64,000 bases of DNA from Oscillospiraceae bacterium (GTDB lineage: Bacteria > Bacillota > Clostridia > Oscillospirales > Acutalibacteraceae), in the NCBI GenBank assembly GCA_902762875.1, contig CACWPS010000001.1:186001-250000 (forward strand), in the 5' to 3' direction. The translations under genes were made by a program, and so were the position numbers. Below are positions 6,965-13,663 of the stretch, piece by piece. The notes below the pieces were generated by a model that was not told the DNA's origin, did not search any database, and saw only the letters and a program-made list of their open reading frames with translations. The number at the start of each line of letters is the position of its first letter. The first letter of the stretch is position 1.

Positions 6965-6997
6965 AAAAAGAGCGTCGAGAGTTATTCTCGGCGCTCT
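6963..6997 (-). terminator. Rho-independent terminator (minus strand)
   Basis: A strong hairpin (AGAGCG-CGAGA / TCTCG-CGCTCT, loop of five) is followed on the minus strand by seven T. It would insulate the recombinase from transcription coming from the SLOG remnant side. The stretch 6998-7252 holds the next hairpin and no convincing gene. Confidence 0.8.
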
Positions 6998-7011
6998 TAA
7001 TACGTTTTGAG

Positions 7012-7050
7012 AGCCGTTAAAAAGCAATGTCTTTTTAACGGCTTATTTTT
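7012..7050 (+). terminator. Rho-independent terminator (plus strand)
   Basis: Perfect 12-bp arms (AGCCGTTAAAAA / TTTTTAACGGCT) around an eight-base loop, followed by ATTTTT on the plus strand. No intact plus-strand gene lies to its left inside the window, so what it terminated is not clear. Confidence 0.75.
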
Positions 7051-7252
7051 AACATATTCAATTGTTCTGAGATAAGAAATGCTAATTTGCGATGAGTATA
7101 CCATGATTACCTTATAGACCGGGGATGCGAATATGCGAACGGAAATATTTCGATTATATCACAAAATTGCCAACAATAAAACTGTCAACTTACGCAGGGA
7201 GTTTGTTGTTGAATTAATGGATGCAATAATCTGTTTTGCTGATGTAATAACT

Positions 7253-7616
7253 TTAAATGATATTGATTACTGGAATTCCTTTTTTCCTAGCATAATCAAC
7301 CGTATTTTTTATGCCGCTTTTTTGGCCATTAAAAGCAGCGATTACTCTTGCCGAATGATTTACCATCCATTCGTTGCGAACTTGAAAACAACTATCATAA
7401 TAATTTGATGAGGTATACTTGACCAAATCGGCTCTTCCTATAATTTCGTTGTACTGCTGTTGCCATTCCGGAAATAAAAACATAAAATCCGTCAGCATAA
7501 GCTCGACGGATCTCTTCTTCCAAGGCGCTCATAATAACTTTTTGTGATAGGTTTATTTTCTCTGGTCTATGTCCTGTAAAGCAACAACGATGTACTCTTT
7601 TTTCTTGTTCTGTCAA
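7253..7616 (-). pseudogene. SLOG (DUF1273-like) family gene with internal deletion and frameshift
   Basis: The start (TTG 7616, AAAGGAG upstream) gives RCCFTGHRPEK and YADGFYVFISGMA, the N-terminal nucleotide-binding motifs of SLOG proteins. The C-terminal half (EWQQQYNEIIGRADLVKY, CFQVRNEWMV, GIPVINI) continues in another frame to 7253. About 35-45 residues expected between the two halves are missing and the frame changes at about 7455. Both parental sequences would contain GGAATGGCA at the joint (encoding SGMA or EWQ), which suggests a microhomology deletion. SLOG genes of this sort are common cargo of conjugative elements. It is almost certainly not functional. Confidence 0.8.
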
Positions 7617-7767
7617 TGGATTTTGCTCCTTTGCGAAAAATATTTTTGCAAACTATATAAACTGTATTATTTCTATACAAACTGTCAACTATTATAACAG
7701 GTTTTGAGATAAAATCAATACACAAGATATTAATTATCATTTTTGTATGTTGAAGGGAGGCACATAT
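7617..7767. promoter_or_regulatory. Divergent promoter region between SLOG remnant and XRE regulator
   Basis: A TTGACA with TACAGT 16 bases further on serves the minus strand and TATAAC/TATTAT-like boxes face the plus strand. Related half-sites (AAACTGTAT and ATACAAACTG) form a dyad that could be the XRE operator. Assignments are tentative. Confidence 0.35.
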
Positions 7768-8010
7768 ATGGCTAAAAGTCTTTTTTTGATAAGAGGTAAT
7801 ATTTGTGCTGATCGTGTTAGACTTGGACGTGCTTTGCAGAAACCACCGATGACGCAAGACGATTTAGCTCGTAAGATGCAACTTATGGGAATGGAAATGA
7901 CTCCCATTATTATATCACGTATAGAAAAAAATCAACGTCATGTTTGCGATGCAGAATTAAGAATGATAGCTAAAGCACTAAATGTCTCTATGGATTGGCT
8001 ATCTCCAGTC
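7768..8010 (+). pseudogene. XRE-family helix-turn-helix regulator, 3' truncated
   Basis: Starting at ATG 7768 (AAGGGAGG seven bases upstream) the product has an XRE DNA-binding domain: GRALQKPPMTQDDLARKMQL, then ISRIEKNQRHVCDAELRMIA and ALNVSMDWL. After DWL the frame enters sequence that is antisense to a signal peptidase gene and stops at 8091 with a non-homologous tail of about 28 residues. The natural C-terminus is therefore lost at about 8005-8012. The DNA-binding domain itself appears complete, so a short repressor might still fold. It is a mobile-element type regulator. Confidence 0.75.
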
Positions 8011-8186
8011 TCCAGATCATCAAAGTGTCTGAGACCGAGAATCAGGCTCCCGGCCTCAAGTGTTGGCTCCATGGACGACGTGGGCACGTAGCCGAGCATG
8101 AAGATATAATGAAAGAGAAGGACCACAATCATCGTAACAATGATTGGTATGATAAAAGGGCGTATTTTCTTGAATAATGCCTTCAT
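8010..8186 (-). pseudogene. Signal peptidase I (LepB type), N-terminal fragment
   Basis: From ATG 8186 (GGAGG five bases upstream) the product shows a membrane segment (about residues 9-29) and GYVPTSSMEPTLEAGSLILG with the catalytic serine of S26 peptidases, then HFDDLETGD. At that point homology ends and the frame runs antisense through the XRE gene to 7938. The second catalytic motif with lysine and the rest of the enzyme are missing, so it cannot be active. Its break point coincides with that of the XRE gene, showing a rearrangement joint. It is a different type from the SipW enzyme at 4065-4640. Confidence 0.75.
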
Positions 8187-8201
8187 ATTTACCTCCAAAT
8201 G

Positions 8202-8245
8202 AAAAAAGATGCCTAAAGCTTTTGACTCTAAGCATCTCTTTTTTC
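8202..8245 (-). terminator. Bidirectional rho-independent terminator
   Basis: AGATGC (8208-8213) and GCATCT (8232-8237) form a hairpin with A and T runs on both sides. On the minus strand it ends the sigma-like gene transcript before the signal peptidase fragment. Confidence 0.7.
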
Positions 8246-8254
8246 GCTATTGGG

Positions 8255-8788
8255 TTAGTTGTTTACCAATGCCGCAATATCAGGTCTGTTCCTCAGGAAC
8301 TTACGTGCCTTGGACATCCATGCGCACACGAGCTTATCGCTGGCGTTATACTTTTCGCCAATCTCCTTGCAGGTGTATCCCTCGGCCATGAGCCTGAGAG
8401 CACGAATGCCTTTGGCAGTGGACGGTGGTGCTGCAGCTTCTGCTTTGTCGAGCAGCTCTTCCACGTCATACCCAATCCCTGCAATGTCCTCTATCTCCTC
8501 CGGCATCACCGGCAACGTATCACATGGAGTTTCGATTCCCATGCGACGCGTGGAGTAGATCAGGGCGTCACAGATCTGATTCCATATCAGTCTGTAGGCA
8601 TATGTAGAGAAGTTGCCGCCTTTGTCTGTTGCTGCAGCTTTGCAAAGGCCAATACATCCAATCTGGAACAGGTCGTCCCGGGTGTACATTCCCAGGTAGT
8701 ACGGACCATGGACCTTGTCATTGATGACTTTGTTCACAAGCCCCAGATTGTCTTCAACCTTCTTTTGCTGTTCTGCATTCAGTTTCAT
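8255..8788 (-). CDS. Sigma-70-like factor of a mobile element
   Basis: A 177-residue protein with a sigma region 2-like part (about 17-72: DLFQIGCIGLCKAA, NFSTYAYRLIWNQICDAL) and a C-terminal helix-turn-helix like region 4 (about 127-166: IRALRLMAEGYTCKEIGEKY). Region 3 is absent and the linker is short. Relatives are found on conjugative transposons of gut Firmicutes, where they are thought to drive element genes. The ATG overlaps the stop of the zinc-ribbon gene (ATGA), so the two are translationally coupled. The base composition is visibly higher in G and C than the TasA and glycan regions on either side. Confidence 0.8.
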   Translation of the reverse strand: MKLNAEQQKKVEDNLGLVNKVINDKVHGPYYLGMYTRDDLFQIGCIGLCKAAATDKGGNFSTYAYRLIWNQICDALIYSTRRMGIETPCDTLPVMPEEIEDIAGIGYDVEELLDKAEAAAPPSTAKGIRALRLMAEGYTCKEIGEKYNASDKLVCAWMSKARKFLRNRPDIAALVNN

Positions 8789-9258
8789 GAGGCAAGCGCA
8801 CCTCCTCTCACAACTTGAAAGCGGTGGCAGTCGCTTTTCTTGTTGCGATTTAGGATCTTGCGACTTTCCTCGATGACCTGTTTGCAGTAATATTCGCCGA
8901 GGTGCCCGATGTGTGCCTCAGACAGAGGAGCACAAATCAGATCGGCGAGCCACTGATACGCATCCTGCTTCGACATGAAGCCTGATTCGTGCAGCTGGTC
9001 GAAATAATGATGAGCTGTACGTCTGAGCGAACGAAGCTCGTGATTTGCCAGACTACCGACCGGGATATTGGTGCCGGCGTGAACTCTGACATATGAATCG
9101 CATTCAGGATAGTTCGAACACACGTACAACATCATACCTTTGCTGTTGTCATGATAAATCCCGTCTGCGCTGCGATATACAACAGTGCCGCCGCAATATG
9201 GACAGCGCATGCTGCTCGCATTAAATCCCTTTCTTTTTTTCTTATTATGTTTATTCAT
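8785..9258 (-). CDS. Zinc-ribbon protein (DUF3268-like) of a mobile element
   Basis: A 157-residue protein. The start was set at ATG 9258, which has GGAGG five bases before it; an in-frame ATG at 9342 belongs to the leader. Four cysteines form a zinc ribbon (Cys19-Pro-Tyr-Cys22 and Cys47, Cys53 in YVCSNYPECDSYV), followed by a helical region (SLRRTAHHYFDQLHESGFMS, then DAYQWLADLICAPL). This matches the DUF3268 zinc-finger proteins found on integrative elements. Function is unknown; nucleic acid binding is likely. It is preceded by a consensus promoter and a long attenuator hairpin and is coupled to the sigma-like gene. Confidence 0.8.
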   Translation of the reverse strand: MNKHNKKKRKGFNASSMRCPYCGGTVVYRSADGIYHDNSKGMMLYVCSNYPECDSYVRVHAGTNIPVGSLANHELRSLRRTAHHYFDQLHESGFMSKQDAYQWLADLICAPLSEAHIGHLGEYYCKQVIEESRKILNRNKKSDCHRFQVVRGGALAS

Positions 9259-9284
9259 CTTAACCTCCGATAGAAAAGAAAAAA

Positions 9285-9379
9285 GCCGGAAGGTCTGCAA
9301 AATAAACATACAGAGCCAAGCACTGGCGTTTTGGTGTCTCATCCAGTAATTGACTCTGTAGTATTAGCAGCCTTCCGGC
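9285..9379 (-). promoter_or_regulatory. Leader attenuator resembling those of ribosomal-protection genes
   Basis: On the minus strand GCCGGAAGG-CTGC pairs with GCAG-A-CCTTCCGGC, enclosing TACAGAGTCAA/TTGGCTCTGTA and ACTGG/CCAGT helices, and is followed by TTTTTT: a 95-base terminator-like hairpin. An ATG in the apical loop (9342) opens a leader reading MRHQNASAWLCMFILQTF, which from memory resembles the leader peptides before tet(M)/tet(W)-type genes. There is no tet gene here; the next gene is the zinc-ribbon gene. Ribosome stalling could open the terminator, as known for tet(M). This assignment is by resemblance only. Confidence 0.6.
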
Positions 9380-9486
9380 TAAATATTCAATTGACCTGCG
9401 TTATTGTGGATTCGCTCATTGCACGGATCCGTAACGGTTCCTTATCCTCCCTTGGATAAGTCTGACGCATCTCTTGGCGTACCGAA

Positions 9487-9618
9487 AGCCTGAACGCAAG
9501 GCCCTGCCACGACTATATTATAGCCTATGGTTTTGGATTTGTCAAGCCCTAAAGTAATATTTACAAATTATTCATACATAAAATATTCCCATAGGGTTTG
9601 CTTTTTGCGTTCAGGCTC
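9487..9618. repeat. Inverted repeat flanking a consensus promoter
   Basis: AGCCTGAACGCAA near 9486-9498 and TTGCGTTCAGGCT near 9606-9618 are exact inverted copies about 107 bases apart; shorter inner arms CCTATGG (about 9524) and CCATAGG (about 9589) are also present. The sigma-A promoter at 9517-9545 lies between them. It may be an invertible promoter or just a relic. Confidence 0.45.
9517..9545 (-). promoter_or_regulatory. Consensus sigma-A promoter of the zinc-ribbon/sigma-like operon
   Basis: TTGACA (9545-9540), a 17-base spacer and TATAAT (9522-9517) match the consensus exactly on the minus strand. Transcription would start near 9509, giving a leader of about 250 bases that includes the attenuator at 9285-9379. 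Confidence 0.85.
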
Positions 9619-9630
9619 AGGTTTTATCGC

Positions 9631-10161
9631 TTATTCATCCTCGTCATCGTCATACGCAGAGTCAGACTCACGGCGCTTCTTCACCACATGCATTGCGATG
9701 AGTGCGCCAACTGCTACTACCATACCGCCTCCAAAGAGAACGATGTGGAGTACCGGAATGCCGGCAACAGTTGCTTGATTTTCTTCTGCCTTTTCGGTAC
9801 CAGACTGATTTTCAGTATCCGGTTTCTCCGTTGTGGCAGAGTCTTGCGTCGGTTCCGGCACCTCAACTGCAGATTTCAAACAGGTCAGGATGTAGGTGGA
9901 GCTTCCTCCGATCTCAGTTCTGAGAACACCATCCTGACCAACAACAACGGTACCGGGATAAAGCCCGGCATCCGTTTTAAGTTGAAACTCAACACCGGCC
10001 CATTCAGCGCCGAGTTGAATTTCAAGTTTCTGAGCTTCCATCAGCTGGAGCTCATCACCATTGGTGCCTTGCTGTGTCTCTGCCATGACCTGTACAGGAA
10101 AGCAAAGTACACACAGCATTGCGATAACCAACAGAATGGATTTGATAGATTTATGCTTCAT
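9631..10161 (-). CDS. Secreted, membrane-anchored protein of a mobile element (176 aa)
   Basis: The product has a clear signal peptide (MKHKSIKSILLVIAMLCVLC, cleavage near VMA-ET), an extracellular part of about 100 residues with GTVVVGQDGVLRTEIGGSST, a Thr/Glu/Pro-rich linker, one membrane segment near the C-terminus (about 135-158: GIPVLHIVLFGGGMVVAVGA), then KKRR and an acidic tail. No LPXTG motif is seen. It is three bases from the SpaA pilin fragment upstream and probably belonged to a conjugative element surface operon. I cannot name a family with confidence. Whether it is still expressed is doubtful because the upstream gene is broken. Confidence 0.65.
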   Translation of the reverse strand: MKHKSIKSILLVIAMLCVLCFPVQVMAETQQGTNGDELQLMEAQKLEIQLGAEWAGVEFQLKTDAGLYPGTVVVGQDGVLRTEIGGSSTYILTCLKSAVEVPEPTQDSATTEKPDTENQSGTEKAEENQATVAGIPVLHIVLFGGGMVVAVGALIAMHVVKKRRESDSAYDDDEDE

Positions 10162-10164
10162 TGC

Positions 10165-11196
10165 TTATACCTCCGCATCTTCGCGTCTTCTTCTGCGACC
10201 GTAGATCACAGTGCCTACCATACCGAGACAGCTGAGCATTAAGAGACCGAACCAAAGACCCATATTAGAATTGTCACCGGTCTTAGGAGGCTCTTCGATG
10301 GTAATCTTATCGTTATGAACATTAACGGTAAGGGTTTCATCGGCTACAAGCTCTACCTCAACAGGATCAGGACGCTTATAACCCGCACTGACTTCATCTT
10401 CCACCTCGGTAACGGTATACTTGCCGATGCGGAGACCTTCGATGAGGATTTCACCATTAGCGTCAGTCTTGAAGACCTCGTCATAGTTCTCACCGGTTAC
10501 GCGGAAGGAGAAGCCTTCAACACGACCATCGGAAGAACTCTTCACGATCTTGAGGTTGCCAACCATGTGGTTATTGATAAAGCCAATACCGGCTTCGTTC
10601 TCAACCTCTACCATCTCACCGTCGTTTACGATTGCGAAGTAATGATAAGCATCGTCCTTGACATAGTTAACAGGTGCCTGTTTCTCATAGAGGAAGTAGC
10701 CGCCGTATCTGAGGTTCTCAAGCTCGTAAAGACCGGGCTCATACTCAACCATTTCACCAACGAGGGTGTCTACGTCAGCATTGAATTCTTTGTTACCATC
10801 CACATCCATGTAGATCTCAAAGATGGCGCCGGCAAGGAGATTGTCCGGATAGTCCTTATCCACCTTAGTGGTATGGACCATACCATAGATGTGACGGTTT
10901 TCTGCATTGATTTCAATAACTGCACCGTCTGTGGTTACGTCGATCGGGAAAACAGTGTCATTGGCCACAAAGCCTTCTGCAGGGGCAAGCTCTTTTACGA
11001 TCCATTTGCCGAAACGAATGTCATCGAAGAAGAAAATACCGTTTGCATCGGACTTAGCAGTAAGCACTGCGTTCTCTTCGGTAAACTCAGTGTCAGTCTC
11101 AGTAAAGAGTCCGAACAAAGCACCCTCAACAGGTTTGCCGTCTTCGTCTAAGGGACAACTCCTTTCTTCAGTTTGTAGGTGAGGGAATACCCTCAA
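10165..11196 (-). pseudogene. SpaA-type isopeptide pilin protein, orphan C-terminal fragment
   Basis: From about 11155 leftward the frame encodes three Cna-B/SpaA-like beta-sandwich repeats (openings LDEDGKPVEGALFGLF, TTKVDKDYPDNLLAGAIFEI and GNLKIVKSSSDGRVEGFSF), then a PPKTG sorting motif, a membrane segment and RRRRR. This is the C-terminal end of a sortase-anchored pilin or adhesin. There is no signal peptide; the only start is a TTG at 11196 inside the end of the DUF5348 gene, and homology begins abruptly after about 14 residues of unrelated sequence. The large N-terminal part was lost by a rearrangement near 11155. It is unlikely to be exported. Confidence 0.8.
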
Positions 11197-11411
11197 TCTT
11201 TAATTCTTACGTGTAAGCCGTTCAGCTTCGCTATGTAGACTCCTTTCAAATACCAGAAGTCACCAAGCTCAATTGTGGTTGGAACCCACACATCTCCGAT
11301 CTTGACCTCAAGTGGCTCACCACAGTGCAATCCACCGTAGTAATCCAGCAAATCAAAGCGGATGTCCATTCGACCACTCTCGTGGTCATAGATAAGTACA
11401 CCTTCTCTCAT
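11193..11411 (-). CDS. DUF5348-like small protein (72 aa)
   Basis: A 72-residue protein starting at an ATG with AGGAGG five bases upstream. It contains GRMDIRFDLLDYYGGLHCGE and VWVPTTIELGDFWYLKGV, typical of DUF5348 proteins encoded on integrative elements, which are thought to be cytosolic. No membrane segment or catalytic motif is seen. It lies 30 bases after the sigma-4/alpha-CTD-like gene and is probably in the same transcript. Function is unknown. Confidence 0.7.
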   Translation of the reverse strand: MREGVLIYDHESGRMDIRFDLLDYYGGLHCGEPLEVKIGDVWVPTTIELGDFWYLKGVYIAKLNGLHVRIKD

Positions 11412-11441
11412 AAAAACCTCCTGAAATAGAAATAGGGACGA

Positions 11442-12074
11442 TTATAGAAAATCGTCCCAGTCGCTGTAATGGATTCCATATTCGTTTAACTTATGAGCGA
11501 TCTCAATAAGTAGATCCGAATCTCTAACATCAATAGAAAGTAGCTGCTTATTGGTAACACCCATACATTTCTCAATTGTGGTTACACCGATGGAATGCAG
11601 CCAGGCCACAGCTCTATCTGAAATCCCCAAATGGGAAATATCAAGCATTGTTTCCAGATCCGGATTGTCAAATTCGATACGAGCCAAAGGATTACTTACA
11701 TACTCATTTTGATCCTCAAGATATTGTAAGTAACCATTCGCAAAACCTTTTTTATAGTCTTCTGAAAAATCGCCGTCTCCAAGGCGAGCCACAATTCCTT
11801 TTTCAAAGAAATCTTTTCTCTGCGGTTCTTGCAGCTTCTTAATAGCGACTTTTTCAAGTCTCTCAATTTCCTCCGCAGGCAAGTGCATCATTGAGCTTAA
11901 TACCTCATAAGAATGACCGGCGCCATATCTCAGTCTGATGATTTCTCCCAAACGCTCACCGAGAGTTATCATTGCAACGGCAACACCTGCGGAAAGACCT
12001 CGTCTGTCTACATCGTTGTTCGGATGACCCAATACAACCTCTACTAAGTTTTGTGGATAATTCGTTTTTATCAT
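11442..12074 (-). CDS. Sigma-region-4-like and RNA polymerase alpha-CTD-like protein
   Basis: A 210-residue protein. Residues 37-83 (TLGERLGEIIRLRYGAGHSY, then LPAEEIERLEKVAIKKLQEP) look like sigma-70 region 4, with the RLRYG signature and a recognition helix followed by the KKL end. Residues 145-202 (LGISDRAVAWLHSIGVTTIE, then LNEYGI) look like the helix-hairpin-helix alpha-CTD of RNA polymerase. Between them is a charged linker. Such proteins on conjugative elements could act as transcription regulators by touching DNA and polymerase. Its own ribosome site is AAAGGAATAAGG; a terminator-like hairpin lies just upstream (12107-12134). The dual-domain reading is from motif recognition, not a search. 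Confidence 0.65.
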   Translation of the reverse strand: MIKTNYPQNLVEVVLGHPNNDVDRRGLSAGVAVAMITLGERLGEIIRLRYGAGHSYEVLSSMMHLPAEEIERLEKVAIKKLQEPQRKDFFEKGIVARLGDGDFSEDYKKGFANGYLQYLEDQNEYVSNPLARIEFDNPDLETMLDISHLGISDRAVAWLHSIGVTTIEKCMGVTNKQLLSIDVRDSDLLIEIAHKLNEYGIHYSDWDDFL

Positions 12075-12106
12075 TTTCCTTATTCCTTTCAGTTTATATT
12101 ATAAAA

Positions 12107-12134
12107 GCCGAATGAGCTTTTATACCCATTCGGC
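12107..12134 (-). terminator. Terminator-like hairpin in the leader of the sigma-4/alpha-CTD-like gene
   Basis: GCCGAATG and CATTCGGC (8 bp) around a 12-base loop are followed on the minus strand by TTTTATAAT. It lies about 30 bases before the gene start. Another stem (GGGATT/AATCCC, about 12151-12173) precedes it. Together they look like an attenuator, or simply the terminator of the small ORF at 12269-12349. The rest of 12135-12268 holds nothing else I can name. Confidence 0.55.
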
Positions 12135-12268
12135 CTTTATTTGTGACAGGGGATTCAGTCAATTGAAATCCCGTATTAAATTGTTAGAACCTCGCTTTCT
12201 TTTGGTCTAAAAAGTCGATTTACCTAAGGATTTGTGCAAATTGAGTTGGACAAAAATCAGCGAAAACC

Positions 12269-12349
12269 CTAGTGTTTATGCGGTTTTTTCAACTTTTGTC
12301 CTATTATAACACATTCCTCAATTCTTCTAACAATTCCTGTAGCTTTCAT
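12269..12349 (-). pseudogene. 26-codon ORF starting like AbrB/SpoVT, probable gene remnant
   Basis: ATG 12349 has AAGGGG ten bases upstream. The first eleven residues, MKATGIVRRIE, match the conserved N-terminus of AbrB/SpoVT regulators, but the frame then reads CVIIGQKLKKPHKH and stops. The break is at about 12316-12318, where a TATAAT-like box (about 12304-12309) also begins. This looks like the 5' end of a host or element regulator cut off by insertion or deletion at the boundary of the mobile region. The rest of the gene is not in the window. Confidence 0.45.
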
Positions 12350-12427
12350 ATATTTTAATCCCCTTATTGTATTAAATTGTGATTCTATTATTTGTTAAAT
12401 AAGGGGATTTATACTGTGCGATTTATA

Positions 12428-13606
12428 TTATTCCTTGAAATTAAAATCCAGTCCAACATAGTTTAAAGCTTCACGATAATCTGCCACTGATTTATCATCA
12501 ATTAATTTAATTTCGCTGAACTTGTCACCCACATTCTTTCTTCTGAATAATACTGCATCAGCCAAACGCACCAACCAAAGTGCAGGCAAAAGCCAGCTGT
12601 TATTGTCCAAAATCGGATATCTTCTCTTCATAAAGCTGTATGACGGGAAAATTTCACTTATAAGCTTCGCCTTTTTAATGTTTTTGTGTTGCTCTTTGTT
12701 TTTTGAAAGCTTAAGTGCATCCGAAAGCACATGTGCCTGATTTGTTCCGTAAACACCGCTGTTGAATATAATTCCGGTAATGAAATCAGAAACCTCGTTA
12801 TTTTCACTTTTCTCAAACCAAACCTTCAAGGTATTAATTATATTTTCATAAAAATTATAAAGCTGTAGCTTTTGCAATTCCGCCTCAATATACTTATCGT
12901 CCAGATTTTTGTAATATTTTTTGAATACCCACAAATCAACCATATGTCTTATTCCGATTCCCGAATCACGATAATGCTTTGCAAAATGAGTGAAAAGGTA
13001 AATTAGCTGGTCCTCGTCGGTCATTGAATACCTTGTACCGCCGGACAGCCTTGCCAAGCGCCAACCGTCGCCGTAATAAGCATAGTAATCCTTATTATAA
13101 GAAGGTATAAGTCTGCGATGCAGCTCAATAGAAATCATCGGCTTATTCCAAACCAACTCATTATCACTTACCCGACCCTCCGTGAAGCCGAGACTGTTCA
13201 TAACAGGAATAATCTTTTCCGAGTATTCTTCGTATCTTATGAGAATATCCAAGTCCGACATAGAGCGCATTTCCGGCTTCGGATACAGTTGCTTAAGCAA
13301 TACGCCCTTAATCGGCAGATAATCAATTTTTTCCTTGTCAAAAGCAGAAAAAATTTCTTTTATGGCATAAATTTGCTGTTCACTAACCGCAATATTGCCG
13401 CACACAAGGGTAAAAAGCTCTTGCATTAAAGGCTCCTTTTGTTTGAAGCCGCAGTTTAATGCACCGTAATAGAAAACACACTCTATTTTATGTTTCTTAG
13501 CAATTTTGACGGCGTTATAAAAGTTAAAGCTTTTTGGCAGAGAAAGACATTCTCCAGTCAAAGCGCTTTGAATAATATTTATAACTCCCCGTTGCAGATC
13601 ATTCAT
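12428..13606 (-). CDS. Nucleotidyltransferase family protein (NTP_transf_5 type)
   Basis: A 392-residue protein with the polymerase-beta-like nucleotidyltransferase core: DYLPIKGVLLKQLYPKPEMR followed by SMSDLDILIRYEE, where the two aspartates of DLD bind metal. The family (uncharacterised nucleotidyltransferases) often occurs in polysaccharide and natural-product clusters. The rest is helical, with AKHYRDSGIGIRHMVDLWVF-like family motifs. It is the last gene of the glycopolymer operon, 57 bases after a glycosyltransferase. Its substrate is unknown; transfer of a nucleotidyl group to a glycan, lipid or protein is possible but not shown. Confidence 0.75.
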   Translation of the reverse strand: MNDLQRGVINIIQSALTGECLSLPKSFNFYNAVKIAKKHKIECVFYYGALNCGFKQKEPLMQELFTLVCGNIAVSEQQIYAIKEIFSAFDKEKIDYLPIKGVLLKQLYPKPEMRSMSDLDILIRYEEYSEKIIPVMNSLGFTEGRVSDNELVWNKPMISIELHRRLIPSYNKDYYAYYGDGWRLARLSGGTRYSMTDEDQLIYLFTHFAKHYRDSGIGIRHMVDLWVFKKYYKNLDDKYIEAELQKLQLYNFYENIINTLKVWFEKSENNEVSDFITGIIFNSGVYGTNQAHVLSDALKLSKNKEQHKNIKKAKLISEIFPSYSFMKRRYPILDNNSWLLPALWLVRLADAVLFRRKNVGDKFSEIKLIDDKSVADYREALNYVGLDFNFKE

Positions 13607-13663
13607 AGTTTATTTCTTTCCCTTATAATGTCAATTTTTTCTTAGTCTGCCAACAAAATTGAC

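Noticed and set aside
7133..7408. 91-codon plus-strand ORF beside the SLOG remnant
   Set aside because: It runs antisense through the SLOG sequence for more than half its length, shows no recognisable motif and has only a weak ribosome site.
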